A stretch of 64,000 bases of DNA from Flavobacteriaceae bacterium (lineage in GTDB: Bacteria; Bacteroidota; Bacteroidia; Flavobacteriales; Flavobacteriaceae). Below the pieces are notes generated by a model, which did not search any database, had not been told where the DNA came from, and worked only from the letters and a program-made list of their open reading frames with translations. This document shows positions 7,763 to 15,830 of the stretch, in pieces (positions within the stretch are counted from its first letter, which is position 1; every line of letters begins with the position of its first letter). Both the position numbers and the translations under genes were made by a program. The stretch is from positions 1 to 64,000 of the forward strand of contig JABXHX010000030.1 in NCBI GenBank assembly GCA_013373385.1. Reading direction: 5' to 3'.

Positions 7763-9316
7763 ATGAATTCTAAAAAATATCGTTGGCTTTTATACGCAAT
7801 TACCTTAACAATTGTAGCTACTATTGCAGTTCAGGTGTATTGGAATTATAATAACTACTTACAGAATAAACAACGAGTTAGCAACGAAATTCAACTAAGT
7901 CTCGACAATGCTATTGAAGAATATTTTGCGAGTTTGATAAAAAAAGATTTTAACACAATTATTAAAACAGAAACCATTACTCAAGATTCTACTTATACAA
8001 CTGATAAAAAAATATTTAGAAAAAAAACATCGAGTAATAATAAAGATACAGCAATACGTATTATTAAGCGTAGTACTGAAAATAAAAATCACAATCATAC
8101 ATTGCCTCGATTTTTATCAGATATAGAGATTCTAAAAAAAGGCACTTCTGATAGCATTAAGTTGATTGATAACTTAAAGACCATCTATATTTCTGTAAGT
8201 CATGATGCTATCAACTATAAAAAGTTAGATTCGTTGGTAAAGAATCAATTAAAAACTAGAAATATAAATAAAGCCTACAAAGGTATTGTCCATTCTAAAA
8301 ATGGGCTAAATGTTTTTAATAGTGCAATAAAATTTGAATGGTCTAAAGACAGTGTTCTTACTGACAGCATTCCTAAAAAGATTAGCTTTAAATGGAGTGA
8401 CAACACAAGTGACAATTTTGAAAAATTTGACTTAAAAAATGTACGTTTTGATTGGAAAAATGTAAGTTCAAAATCTACTTTTTTAAAAGATAACGAACAA
8501 TTTAAACTACTATACAGCGACACTTCTTTTGAAGCTTTAAAAAGAAGCTCTACTGGTATTCTATTATCATTAATACTATCTTTAGCTATTATTTCTTGCC
8601 TCTTTTATTTGTTAAGAATTATCAATCAACAAAAACAATTAGCAGAGATTAAAAACGATTTAATTAGCAATATTACACACGAATTTAAAACACCTATTGC
8701 AACTGTATCTACCGCTATAGAAGCTATTGAAAATTTTAACGCTATAGACAATAAAGAAAAAACTAAAAAATACTTATCAATTTCTAATACACAGTTAAAG
8801 AAACTACATCAAATGGTCGAAAAATTGTTAGAAACTGCCACACTAGATAGTGAAAAGTTATTGCTACAAAAAGAAAAAATAAATGTTGTACAATTAACAA
8901 AAAAAGCATCCTTAAAAGATGAATTTTTAACTACAAAAAAGAACATTCAATTTAATGCCAGCAAAGAAATTATCATTGCCAATGTAGACCCTTTTCATTT
9001 TGAAAATGCTATTAGCAACCTTGTAGATAATGCTATAAAATATGGTGGAGAGACTATTGAAATTCAAATTAGCACCTTACTAAACAATCTTGAAATAACT
9101 GTTGCAGACAACGGAAAAGAAATAGAAAAAAATCAACGAGAAAAGATTTTTGATAAGTTTTACAGAGTACCCAAAGGGAATACGCACAATGTAAAAGGCT
9201 TCGGAATTGGATTGTATTATACTAAAAAAATAATTGAAAAACACGGTGGAGAAATCCGTTTAATTCCTAGTACCACAAATACAATTTTTAAAATTACATT
9301 ACCAAAAATAGTATGA
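7763..9316 (+). CDS. Sensor histidine kinase
   Basis: The 517-aa membrane kinase has one TM helix near residues 9-27, a periplasmic sensor domain of roughly 235 residues without a recognised fold, a second TM near 268-288, and a cytoplasmic kinase core. The HisKA phosphoacceptor motif is NITHEFKTP (His near residue 305), the N box ISNLVDNAIKYGG, the F box FDKFYR and the G2 box GFGIGL. The G1 box reads VADNGKEI, where the usual third Gly of DxGxG is Glu, an oddity. The stop overlaps the ATG of the response regulator by 4 bases (ATGA), indicating translational coupling. It is divergent from the GLPGLI/barrel operon, its likely target. It resembles the RprX-type kinases of Bacteroidota in layout. 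Confidence 0.92.
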   Translation: MNSKKYRWLLYAITLTIVATIAVQVYWNYNNYLQNKQRVSNEIQLSLDNAIEEYFASLIKKDFNTIIKTETITQDSTYTTDKKIFRKKTSSNNKDTAIRIIKRSTENKNHNHTLPRFLSDIEILKKGTSDSIKLIDNLKTIYISVSHDAINYKKLDSLVKNQLKTRNINKAYKGIVHSKNGLNVFNSAIKFEWSKDSVLTDSIPKKISFKWSDNTSDNFEKFDLKNVRFDWKNVSSKSTFLKDNEQFKLLYSDTSFEALKRSSTGILLSLILSLAIISCLFYLLRIINQQKQLAEIKNDLISNITHEFKTPIATVSTAIEAIENFNAIDNKEKTKKYLSISNTQLKKLHQMVEKLLETATLDSEKLLLQKEKINVVQLTKKASLKDEFLTTKKNIQFNASKEIIIANVDPFHFENAISNLVDNAIKYGGETIEIQISTLLNNLEITVADNGKEIEKNQREKIFDKFYRVPKGNTHNVKGFGIGLYYTKKIIEKHGGEIRLIPSTTNTIFKITLPKIV

Positions 9317-9993
9317 GTAAAAAAATAAAAATTGTTCTAGCAGAAGACGAACCTAGTTTGGCTCAAATTGTAAAAGAGAGTTTAGAGACGAGAAACTTTG
9401 AAGTCTTTTTAGCTAAAGATGGTGAAATTGCTTATGATTTTTACCAGAAAGTAAATCCAAATATTTTGGTTTTAGATGTTATGATGCCAATTAAAGATGG
9501 CTTTACATTAGCCAAAGAAATCAGAAAAGAAAACAAAACCATTCCAATTATCTTTTTAACAGCAAAATCGCAAACCAAAGATGTGTTAGCGGGGTTTAAT
9601 CACGGAGGTAATGACTATTTAAAAAAGCCTTTTTCTATGGAAGAACTTATTGTAAGAATCAATGCCTTACTTGACAGAACTACACTGAAACAAAGCAACT
9701 CTAACATACCTATTGGCAAGTATACCTTTAATTACACCAAGCAATTATTAATAGTTAACAATGCTTCTATTGCACTTACTCATAGAGAATCTGAATTGCT
9801 CTTTCTATTATCTCAGAACAAAAACGAAATTTCTGATCGGACCTATATTCTTAAAAAAATTTGGGGAGATGATGATTTCTTTAATGCACGAAGTATGGAT
9901 GTTTTTATTACCAAGCTTAGAAAAAAACTACATCAAGACAATAACATTCAAATAGTGAATGTTAGAGGATATGGATATAAATTGATTTGCTAA
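9313..9993 (+). CDS. OmpR/PhoB-family response regulator
   Basis: The product is 226 aa with an N-terminal receiver domain (acidic pair in LAEDEPS, phospho-acceptor Asp in VLDVMMP near residue 55, conserved Lys in KKPFS near 105) and a C-terminal winged-helix trans_reg_C domain (about 130-226, ending VRGYGYKLIC). It is cotranscribed with, and overlaps by 4 bases, the upstream kinase, its presumed phosphodonor. The DNA target is most plausibly the three GTTAAC boxes upstream of the kinase and the GLPGLI operon (inference from spacing and class). The layout resembles RprY-type regulators. Confidence 0.93.
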   Translation: MSKKIKIVLAEDEPSLAQIVKESLETRNFEVFLAKDGEIAYDFYQKVNPNILVLDVMMPIKDGFTLAKEIRKENKTIPIIFLTAKSQTKDVLAGFNHGGNDYLKKPFSMEELIVRINALLDRTTLKQSNSNIPIGKYTFNYTKQLLIVNNASIALTHRESELLFLLSQNKNEISDRTYILKKIWGDDDFFNARSMDVFITKLRKKLHQDNNIQIVNVRGYGYKLIC

Positions 9994-10064
9994 TTGCATG
10001 GTTAGTTCTAAAAATTGCTTAACTTTATCAGCCCTTTTCAAAAACTATTTAGAAATACATAACT

Positions 10065-10679
10065 ATGCATGTAGCTATTGCAGGAAATATCGGCGCTGGT
10101 AAAACTACACTTACCAAGCTATTAGCAAAACATTACAATTGGAAACCTCATTATGAATCTGTTGAAGAAAATCCGTATTTAGATGATTTTTATGCAGAAA
10201 TGGAACGTTGGTCTTTTAACCTTCAAGTTTTTTTCTTAAACAGCAGATTTAGACAAATATTAGAACTCAGAGAATCAGGCAAAAAAATAATTCAGGATAG
10301 AACTATTTATGAAGATGCACATATTTTTGCTCCGAATTTACATGCCATGGGTTTAATGACCAACAGAGATTTTCAAAACTACAGTTCTTTATTTGAATTG
10401 ATGGAAAACTTGGTTACGCCACCAGATTTGTTAATTTATTTGCGTTCTAGCATTCCCAATTTAGTAGGTCAAATTCACAAAAGAGGAAGAGACTACGAAA
10501 ACTCTATAAGTATTGATTATTTAAGTAGATTAAACGAGCGCTATGAAGCTTGGATATCTACTTACACAAAAGGCAAACTATTAATTATTGATGTTGACAA
10601 CTTAGATTTTGTAGACAATCAAGAAGATTTAGGCTATATTATTGACAGAATAGATGCGCAAATAAATGGGTTGTTCTAA
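10065..10679 (+). CDS. Deoxynucleoside kinase
   Basis: This 204-aa protein belongs to the deoxyadenosine/deoxyguanosine kinase-like (dNK) family. The P-loop GNIGAGKTTL is at residues 6-15, the substrate-site segment ESVEENPYLDDFY near 32-44, and the catalytic/substrate-binding motif DRTIYEDAHIFA near 85-96, with an Arg-containing lid (RSSIPNLVGQIHKRGRDYE). It phosphorylates deoxynucleosides to 5'-monophosphates for salvage, in the cytoplasm. It is transcribed alone after the response regulator gene (71 bases away), and a strong bidirectional terminator follows. Substrate preference (dA, dG or dC) cannot be set from sequence. Confidence 0.9.
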   Translation: MHVAIAGNIGAGKTTLTKLLAKHYNWKPHYESVEENPYLDDFYAEMERWSFNLQVFFLNSRFRQILELRESGKKIIQDRTIYEDAHIFAPNLHAMGLMTNRDFQNYSSLFELMENLVTPPDLLIYLRSSIPNLVGQIHKRGRDYENSISIDYLSRLNERYEAWISTYTKGKLLIIDVDNLDFVDNQEDLGYIIDRIDAQINGLF

Positions 10680-10683
10680 AATA

Positions 10684-10716
10684 CAAAAGCTCATTTAATA
10701 ATTAAATGAGCTTTAC
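10684..10716. terminator. Bidirectional terminator between dNK and a minus-strand gene
   Basis: A 13-bp perfect stem, AAAGCTCATTTAA (10686-10698) with TTAAATGAGCTTT (10702-10714), has a 3-base loop and lies between convergent genes. T runs on each side are short, but the stem is strong. Confidence 0.7.
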
Positions 10717-10745
10717 AAATAATAATAGACGTTCCCCTTAATCTA

Positions 10746-11045
10746 TTACAATCTTAATAATTTATAGATTTCAAAATCTAAAATCCTATTTTCTTTTTCT
10801 TTAGATGTTATTCTTATATGAAATAATGTTAATGTAAAAAATGAAGTCATCAACAAACAAACTAACACTAGTTGATTAAAATTTTCTGTATAACCAATTC
10901 TACTATAAAAAGTAAAAAATGCCGTAATTATAAAGAGTATCATAAAAACGAGACTCATAGATTTATATAAAGAAATCTTTTGTGAATTATCTCTCAACCG
11001 ATTTTGCAAACTTTTAAATTTTTCTTCTCTACTATTTAAATCCAT
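10746..11045 (-). CDS. Small membrane protein of unknown function
   Basis: The ORF track starts at a TTG (11054); the ATG at 11045 (MDLNSREEKFKSLQNRL) is preferred and gives 99 aa. A charged N-terminal helix with coiled-coil character (about residues 5-30) is followed by two transmembrane segments (about 33-52 and 60-82) and a charged C-terminal tail. No family is recognised. It is a single gene facing the dNK gene across a terminator, with the MscS-like operon upstream on the same strand about 100 bases away. It may be a lineage-specific gene. Confidence 0.55.
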   Translation of the reverse strand: MDLNSREEKFKSLQNRLRDNSQKISLYKSMSLVFMILFIITAFFTFYSRIGYTENFNQLVLVCLLMTSFFTLTLFHIRITSKEKENRILDFEIYKLLRL

Positions 11046-11146
11046 TTTATGCAAACTATTGTTCTTTATTTTTTAAGACACTTCTATTTTTAAAAAGTCA
11101 CATTTAATTTTTATTGTAAGACACAAAACCATTTTTTACCTTACTT

Positions 11147-11941
11147 TTATTCTTCAATTATTACAATTTCATCAGCTATTTCTTTTACTGGCAAGACTAC
11201 TTTCCCTTTAGCAGTTTGTATTACAACGCAAATATTATCTATAGAAATTATAACACCTTCTATTTCTTTAACTTTTATTCTTTGTCCTATTTCAAAGTTT
11301 TTTCTTGAGTAGTAACCAAAAAGCAATCTTTTTATTACGTCTCTAGAACCTAAACCAAAAGCTATGGCAAACGATAGTAATATCGAACCTATAATTAAGG
11401 TTAAGTTACTCTTTAAAATACTTGTATCTATTCCGGCCTGATCTAATGCTGATATTGAAATAAAAACAACAATTAAATAAAAAGCAATATTTGCTACTAA
11501 ATTCCCACCTGTTATCTCAAGTGATTTAAACATTGATTGAATTGCTTTTTTACTTAGAGTCCCCACATATATTCCTGCAACAAAAATTAATAAAGATGTA
11601 AGCAATCTTGGCAAATAGGCTATAAAACTTCCTATTCCTTCAGAAACCATGTTCAACCCAAATACATCAGATCCAATTAAAATAAATATTAAAACCAATA
11701 ACCATTTTAATACACTTAAAATAACATTGGTTAATACAATATTTATGGTAGTATTTCCAAAAATTTCTGTTTTACTTAATTTTTTAGACCATTCATCAAT
11801 CTTGGTTTTATTCAATGCTTTTCTTACAATATACAGTAACACTTTAATAAAAATCCAGGCCAAAATTACAAATCCAATAAACCCAAATACTTTTGGTAAA
11901 CCAGATAAAATTTTCGTCCAAATATCTTCTAAAGATGACAT
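11147..11941 (-). CDS. MscS-like mechanosensitive channel family protein, short
   Basis: From the ATG at 11941 (MSSLEDIW) the protein is 264 aa; an in-frame ATG at 11974 is an alternative. Five hydrophobic segments include the conserved TM-helix repeat of this family (LLTSLLIFVAGIYVGTLSKKAI). A small beta domain (IGQRIKVKEIEGVIISI) ends the protein. The C-terminal alpha/beta domain of canonical MscS is missing, so gating may differ. Such proteins release solutes upon osmotic down-shock. It is the third gene of an operon starting with an ECF sigma factor and a 65-aa protein. The context suggests a stress-linked envelope role (inference). Confidence 0.8.
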   Translation of the reverse strand: MSSLEDIWTKILSGLPKVFGFIGFVILAWIFIKVLLYIVRKALNKTKIDEWSKKLSKTEIFGNTTINIVLTNVILSVLKWLLVLIFILIGSDVFGLNMVSEGIGSFIAYLPRLLTSLLIFVAGIYVGTLSKKAIQSMFKSLEITGGNLVANIAFYLIVVFISISALDQAGIDTSILKSNLTLIIGSILLSFAIAFGLGSRDVIKRLLFGYYSRKNFEIGQRIKVKEIEGVIISIDNICVVIQTAKGKVVLPVKEIADEIVIIEE

Positions 11942-11990
11942 AATGTCGATTTTCAAAATTAGTAATGCGTTCATAATAGTTTGATTTAAG

Positions 11991-12188
11991 TTATTTCTTC
12001 TTTGGTTTTTTGTCTTCCTTTTCTTCTCTCAAAGTTAACAAAGAACCCATTGTATTCGGGTATTTTACAACGAATAAATCTGCCATATCTATAGCAAGTT
12101 TTATTTTAGCAACATCTCCTAGGACTTTCTCCTTAAGTACTTTTGGCACTTCTTGATGTTCTAATATTTTCTTAAATGGATTCTCCAT
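11991..12188 (-). CDS. 65-aa protein between sigma factor and MscS-like gene
   Basis: This small cytoplasmic protein has no TM helix or signal: a helical N-terminal part (MENPFKKILEHQEVPKVLKEK), a middle helix containing LAIDMADLFVVKYP and a highly basic tail (EEKEDKKPKKK). It starts one base after the sigma factor stop codon, so translation is probably coupled. I recognise no domain. Its position immediately behind an ECF sigma gene is where anti-sigma factors often lie, but it lacks the usual ZAS/HHCC motif and membrane anchor. A regulatory role is only a possibility. Confidence 0.65.
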   Translation of the reverse strand: MENPFKKILEHQEVPKVLKEKVLGDVAKIKLAIDMADLFVVKYPNTMGSLLTLREEKEDKKPKKK

Positions 12189-12189
12189 A

Positions 12190-12762
12190 TTATAATTCGT
12201 TATACACGTTAACCACTTTTTCTTTTGCTCTTTTTAATCGCATTTTAACTGCGCTTTCTCCTATTTCTAATACATCTGAAATATCTTTGATAGATAATTC
12301 ATCTTGATATTTCATCAATAGAATCATCTTATCATTTGGCTCAATAATAGATAATGCTTTGGCCAACTTATCTGATTTTAACTCAAATAATGCTGCATCA
12401 TCTATTTCTTCAAACTCTTCATCATCTTTTATTTGATCTGTAACAACAGTCTTCTTTTCTTTCTTTTTGTACGAATCTCTTTGAACATAATTCACACAAA
12501 AATTATACGTAAAAGAATACAACCAGGTAGAAAATTTAGACTTCCCTTTAAAAGTTCTCAATTTTACAAACAGTCTAACAAAGACATCATGCGTTAAATC
12601 TTGTGCTTCTTCTTTATTTTTTGCAAACCCATAACATTTATTATAAACCACAGAAATATATCTGTCATACAAAACAGCAAACAAATGTGTATTATTTGTT
12701 GCTACTATTTTGCTAACAAGCTCTTCGTCACTTATGGTTTTTATATTTATAGATTCACTCAA
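12190..12762 (-). CDS. ECF-type sigma-70 family RNA polymerase sigma factor, TTG start
   Basis: The 190-aa protein has sigma region 2 (DRYISVVYNKCYGFAKNKEEAQDLTHDVFVRLF, with the core-binding DxxxDxF-like HDVFVRLF, and FSTWLYSFTYN for -10 recognition) and region 4 (DKMILLMKYQDELSIKDISDVLEIGESAVKMRLKRAKEKV). The start is TTG at 12762: an in-frame stop lies two codons upstream and no ATG occurs before mid-protein, so a weak start is required. A charged linker (DQIKDDEEFEEIDDAA) separates the regions. It is the first gene of the sigma/65-aa/MscS-like operon and is divergent from rpoD across 211 bases. Target genes are unknown; a self-regulated envelope or osmotic stress regulon is plausible. Confidence 0.9.
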   Translation of the reverse strand: MSESINIKTISDEELVSKIVATNNTHLFAVLYDRYISVVYNKCYGFAKNKEEAQDLTHDVFVRLFVKLRTFKGKSKFSTWLYSFTYNFCVNYVQRDSYKKKEKKTVVTDQIKDDEEFEEIDDAALFELKSDKLAKALSIIEPNDKMILLMKYQDELSIKDISDVLEIGESAVKMRLKRAKEKVVNVYNEL

Positions 12763-12869
12763 TGTAAATCAGCAAATTAAATTTGATTAGTATTAATCTT
12801 TTGACACAATTTTATCGTTGAAGTCACTTTTTCACCAACTTAAATTTAGCATTTATTTCTCTAAAAAAG

Positions 12870-12877
12870 TAGATTTG
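12870..12877 (+). promoter_or_regulatory. Candidate -7 element of rpoD
   Basis: TAGATTTG is an exact TAnnTTTG match about 97 bases before the rpoD ATG, leaving a fairly long leader. No -33 TTG at proper spacing is seen. Confidence 0.35.
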
Positions 12878-12973
12878 AGAATTTTTATCACTCCTTTTTG
12901 TAACATTTACTGAAAAGTTTACGTATAAGTAAATGTAGAGTATTAATAATCGTTTAAAAATCAAATTTATTAG

Positions 12974-13837
12974 ATGAGACAACTTAAAATTACCAAGCAG
13001 GTTACCAATAGAGAAACTGCATCGTTAGACAAATATTTACAAGAGATAGGAAAGGTAGATTTAATTACTGCCGATGAAGAAGTAGAATTAGCTCAACGTA
13101 TAAAAGCAGGAGATCAGGTAGCTTTAGAAAAGTTAACAAAAGCAAACTTGCGTTTTGTGGTTTCTGTAGCAAAACAATATCAAAATCAAGGATTAACACT
13201 TCCAGATTTAATTAACGAAGGTAATTTAGGATTGATAAAAGCAGCTAAACGTTTTGATGAAACACGTGGATTTAAATTTATCTCGTACGCTGTATGGTGG
13301 ATTCGTCAATCAATTTTACAAGCATTGGCAGAACAATCTAGAATTGTACGTTTGCCATTAAATAAAATTGGTTCTATTAACAAGATTAATAAAATGTATG
13401 CTTTCTTAGAGCAAGAAAATGAGCGCCCACCAAGTGCAGAAGAGATTGCTAAGAAATTAGACATGACTGTTAACGATGTAAAAGAGTCTATGAAAAACTC
13501 AGGTCGTCATGTATCTATGGATGCGCCTTTAATTGAAGGAGAAGATTCTAATTTATACGATGTCTTAAACTCAGGAGAATCTCCAAACCCTGATAAATCT
13601 TTATTACACGAATCTTTACGCGTAGAAATTTCTAGAGCTTTAGAAACCTTAACTCCGAGAGAAGCTGATGTGGTAAAATTATACTTTGGTTTAGGAGAAC
13701 ACCAACCAATGACTTTAGAAGAAATTGGCGAAACATTTGATTTAACTCGCGAGCGTGTACGTCAGATTAAAGAAAAAGCAATTCGTAGATTAAAGCATAC
13801 ATCTAGAAGTAAAATCTTAATGACATATTTAGGATAG
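12974..13837 (+). CDS. rpoD: Primary RNA polymerase sigma factor RpoD/SigA
   Basis: The 287-aa primary sigma factor is of the short type usual in Bacteroidota, lacking region 1.1. Region 1.2 is [18 protein letters not shown], region 2 carries [25 protein letters not shown] and the -10 recognition helix [10 protein letters not shown], and region 4.2 carries the helix-turn-helix [27 protein letters not shown]. It directs RNA polymerase to TTG/TAnnTTTG promoters such as those seen in this window. The gene stands alone, divergent from an ECF sigma operon, and ends in a strong terminator. Confidence 0.96.
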   Translation: MRQLKITKQVTNRETASLDKYLQEIGKVDLITADEEVELAQRIKAGDQVALEKLTKANLRFVVSVAKQYQNQGLTLPDLINEGNLGLIKAAKRFDETRGFKFISYAVWWIRQSILQALAEQSRIVRLPLNKIGSINKINKMYAFLEQENERPPSAEEIAKKLDMTVNDVKESMKNSGRHVSMDAPLIEGEDSNLYDVLNSGESPNPDKSLLHESLRVEISRALETLTPREADVVKLYFGLGEHQPMTLEEIGETFDLTRERVRQIKEKAIRRLKHTSRSKILMTYLG

Positions 13838-13888
13838 TTGCTTTAATTAGCACACTTACTTCTAAACACAAATGTTAATTACATTATA

Positions 13889-13922
13889 AAAACTCTCGAA
13901 ATTATTTCGAGAGTTTTCTTTT
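13889..13922 (+). terminator. Intrinsic terminator after rpoD
   Basis: The 13-bp stem AAAACTCTCGAAA/TTTCGAGAGTTTT (13889-13901, 13905-13917) has a 3-base loop and is followed by a T-rich tract. Confidence 0.85.
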
Positions 13923-13929
13923 ATATGAG

Positions 13930-13937
13930 TATTTTTG
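13930..13937 (+). promoter_or_regulatory. Candidate -7 element of rpe
   Basis: TATTTTTG matches TAnnTTTG, 22 bases before the rpe ATG and just after the rpoD terminator, so rpe probably has its own transcription start here. No clear -33 element. Confidence 0.4.
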
Positions 13938-13959
13938 CCTAAACATTACAACTAAAATT

Positions 13960-14610
13960 ATGACTAAACTAATTGCTCCTTCTATGCTTGCAGCAGATTT
14001 CGGAAACTTGCAACGCGATACAGAAATGGTTAATAACAGCAAAGCCGACTGGTTTCATATTGACGTTATGGATGGTCATTTTGTACCGAACATTTCTTAC
14101 GGAATGCCAGTGATACAAGCCATCAAAAAACATGCGACCAAACCATTAGATGTACATTTAATGATTGAAAAACCTGAACGTTATATCGAAGAATTTGCCA
14201 AAGTTGGAGCAAACATTATTACAGTACATTACGAGTCTACTGTGCATCTACACAGAACCTTAACTCAGATAGAAAACGCTGGTTGTAAAGCCGGAGTTGT
14301 ATTAAATTTAACGACACCTGTTTCTGTACTAGAAGATATTTTACCGAAATGTTATATGGTATTATTAATGTCTATCAACCCTGGATTTGGAGGACAAAAA
14401 TTTGAAGATATTACGTATAACAAAATTAAAAAACTGCGTAAAATGATTGATGAGAGAGGTTTAGACACTCTTATAGAAATTGATGGTGGCGTTACTGATA
14501 AGAACATCAAGCAATTAGAAGAAGCTGGCGCAAATGTGTTTGTTGCCGGAAGCCATGTTTTCAAAAGTAACAACCCAACGGAAACCATAGCAAATTTAAA
14601 AAGTTTATAA
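13960..14610 (+). CDS. rpe: Ribulose-phosphate 3-epimerase
   Basis: The 216-aa TIM-barrel enzyme interconverts D-ribulose 5-phosphate and D-xylulose 5-phosphate in the pentose phosphate pathway. Signature segments are APSMLAADFG at the N-terminus, HIDVMDGHFVPN (metal/catalytic His and Asp near residues 33-45), LMSINPGFGGQKF (phosphate loop) and IEIDGGV (second catalytic Asp). The length is standard. It is a single gene with its own candidate promoter and a perfect palindromic terminator downstream shared with the convergent CBS gene. Confidence 0.96.
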   Translation: MTKLIAPSMLAADFGNLQRDTEMVNNSKADWFHIDVMDGHFVPNISYGMPVIQAIKKHATKPLDVHLMIEKPERYIEEFAKVGANIITVHYESTVHLHRTLTQIENAGCKAGVVLNLTTPVSVLEDILPKCYMVLLMSINPGFGGQKFEDITYNKIKKLRKMIDERGLDTLIEIDGGVTDKNIKQLEEAGANVFVAGSHVFKSNNPTETIANLKSL

Positions 14611-14640
14611 AAAGACCGAAGCAATTGCTTCGGTCTTTTC
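14611..14640. terminator. Bidirectional terminator between rpe and the CBS gene
   Basis: A 28-base perfect palindrome, AAAGACCGAAGCAA followed by its complement, folds into a hairpin with a small loop and ends in TTTTC on the plus strand. It immediately follows the rpe stop codon and lies between convergent genes. Confidence 0.85.
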
Positions 14641-14656
14641 CCTTTCACAACATTTA

Positions 14657-15076
14657 TTAGTATTGCTCTAATAAATAATTTAATAAATCTGTAGTAGTTA
14701 CTATACCAACCAGCTTAGTATTATCTACAACAGGCAGTGCATGAAACTCATTTTTTGCCAGCACTTCTGCCACTTCTTTAATTGTCTGGGTAGAAGATAC
14801 AGAAACAATATTTTTTACCATTACTTGCTCAATACTTAACATATTGTATACTGCTGTATCTACATCTCTTTCATCATTACCATAAGCATCAACAAAACTT
14901 ACACGTAATAAATCTGTTAAGCTTAACATCCCTATAATATCATCTCCTGACACCACTGGAATATGACGAATACTATTTTCAGTAAACAGTTTTTCTGCTT
15001 CTACTAAATTGTTAGATAAATTAACAGTAATTAAGTCTGTAGACATTATTTTTGATACTAACTCTCTTCTTTTCAT
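14657..15076 (-). CDS. CBS-domain pair protein
   Basis: The 139-aa protein consists of two CBS domains: about residues 8-65 (IMSTDLITVNLSNNLVEAEKLF, IRHIPVVSGDDIIGMLSLTDLLR) and 75-139 (VMVKNIVSVSSTQTIKEVAEVL, FHALPVVDNTKLVGIVTTTDLL). CBS pairs form Bateman modules that bind adenosine nucleotides or related ligands and control partner proteins. As a stand-alone protein with no catalytic domain it is presumably a nucleotide- or redox-state sensor; the partner is unknown. It is a single gene, convergent with rpe. Confidence 0.92.
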   Translation of the reverse strand: MKRRELVSKIMSTDLITVNLSNNLVEAEKLFTENSIRHIPVVSGDDIIGMLSLTDLLRVSFVDAYGNDERDVDTAVYNMLSIEQVMVKNIVSVSSTQTIKEVAEVLAKNEFHALPVVDNTKLVGIVTTTDLLNYLLEQY

Positions 15077-15163
15077 TACTAATTGCTTTTAAATTCTACT
15101 ACGAATTTCTAACAAAAAAACAGTAACCTATATGATAAAAATCAGTATTTAAAAACCATATAA

Positions 15164-15192
15164 TTGGTAATTTATTGCAGTCTTTATTTTTG
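15164..15192 (+). promoter_or_regulatory. Promoter of the NTF2-like gene
   Basis: TTG (15164-15166), an 18-base spacer and TATTTTTG (15185-15192) fit the Bacteroidota consensus, with the ATG 36 bases downstream. Confidence 0.5.
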
Positions 15193-15228
15193 AATAAATA
15201 GATTATATTCGTAGAAACTATCAATATT

Positions 15229-15735
15229 ATGAAACATTTTCTTTTGCCCCTTTTTGTTGTACTTATTAGTTTTTCTGGTTCTACCCAGAATAAAGACAAC
15301 AGAAAATATGACGAAATACTAGAACAGGTATGGAAACCTTTTAAAAAATCATTCGACAATAAAGATTACAAAACCTTCAACAAGCTTCATACAGATGACA
15401 TTCTAAGAATTAATAGCTGGGGAATTAAAAAAGGAGAAGTGTATAAAAATGGGATTAAAAAAAGTTACCAAAAAACTTCAAAGAGAACTAGAACTATAGA
15501 GTTTTGGATAGAACAAAGTGTATTTTCTGAAACAATAGCACACCAAATTGGTTACTACGCTGTAACATATAAAGAACCAAATAAGAAAGATAAAACTACC
15601 TATGCTCAGTTTCAAGTTACATTACTTAAAATAAATGGTCATTGGAAAATATCTCAAGATTTTGACACTGAACTAGTAGGTGGAAAAAAAGTTGATGCTT
15701 CTTTTGTAAAGAATCTTAAGAAGTTAGAGTTATAA
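15229..15735 (+). CDS. Secreted NTF2-like (DUF4440-type) protein
   Basis: The 168-aa protein has a signal peptide (MKHFLLPLFVVLISFSGSTQ) and an NTF2/SnoaL-like alpha+beta fold. A helix carries VWKPFKKSFDNKDYKTFNKLHTDD, and the final strand pair is FQVTLLKINGHWKISQDFD, the pattern that ends DUF4440 domains. Such domains form small ligand-binding or catalytic cones; no catalytic residues can be named here. It probably acts in the periplasm. It is a lone gene with a good promoter; no terminator was found before the convergent tRNA gene. Confidence 0.65.
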   Translation: MKHFLLPLFVVLISFSGSTQNKDNRKYDEILEQVWKPFKKSFDNKDYKTFNKLHTDDILRINSWGIKKGEVYKNGIKKSYQKTSKRTRTIEFWIEQSVFSETIAHQIGYYAVTYKEPNKKDKTTYAQFQVTLLKINGHWKISQDFDTELVGGKKVDASFVKNLKKLEL

Positions 15736-15830
15736 AATACTACAAAATTAACTCTACTCTTTTATTCCTTCACAAAAAAGAAAACCAGCATACAATTCAA
15801 ATAAACTTGATTATATACTGGTCTTTATTG

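Noticed and set aside
15099-15359. Minus-strand 86-aa ORF between the CBS and NTF2-like genes
   Set aside because: Overlaps the N-terminal coding part and promoter of the NTF2-like secreted protein.
15780-15830. Terminator for tRNA-Arg (ACCAG...CTGGT)
   Set aside because: The stem is only five bases with a loop of over 25 bases and lacks a convincing T run.
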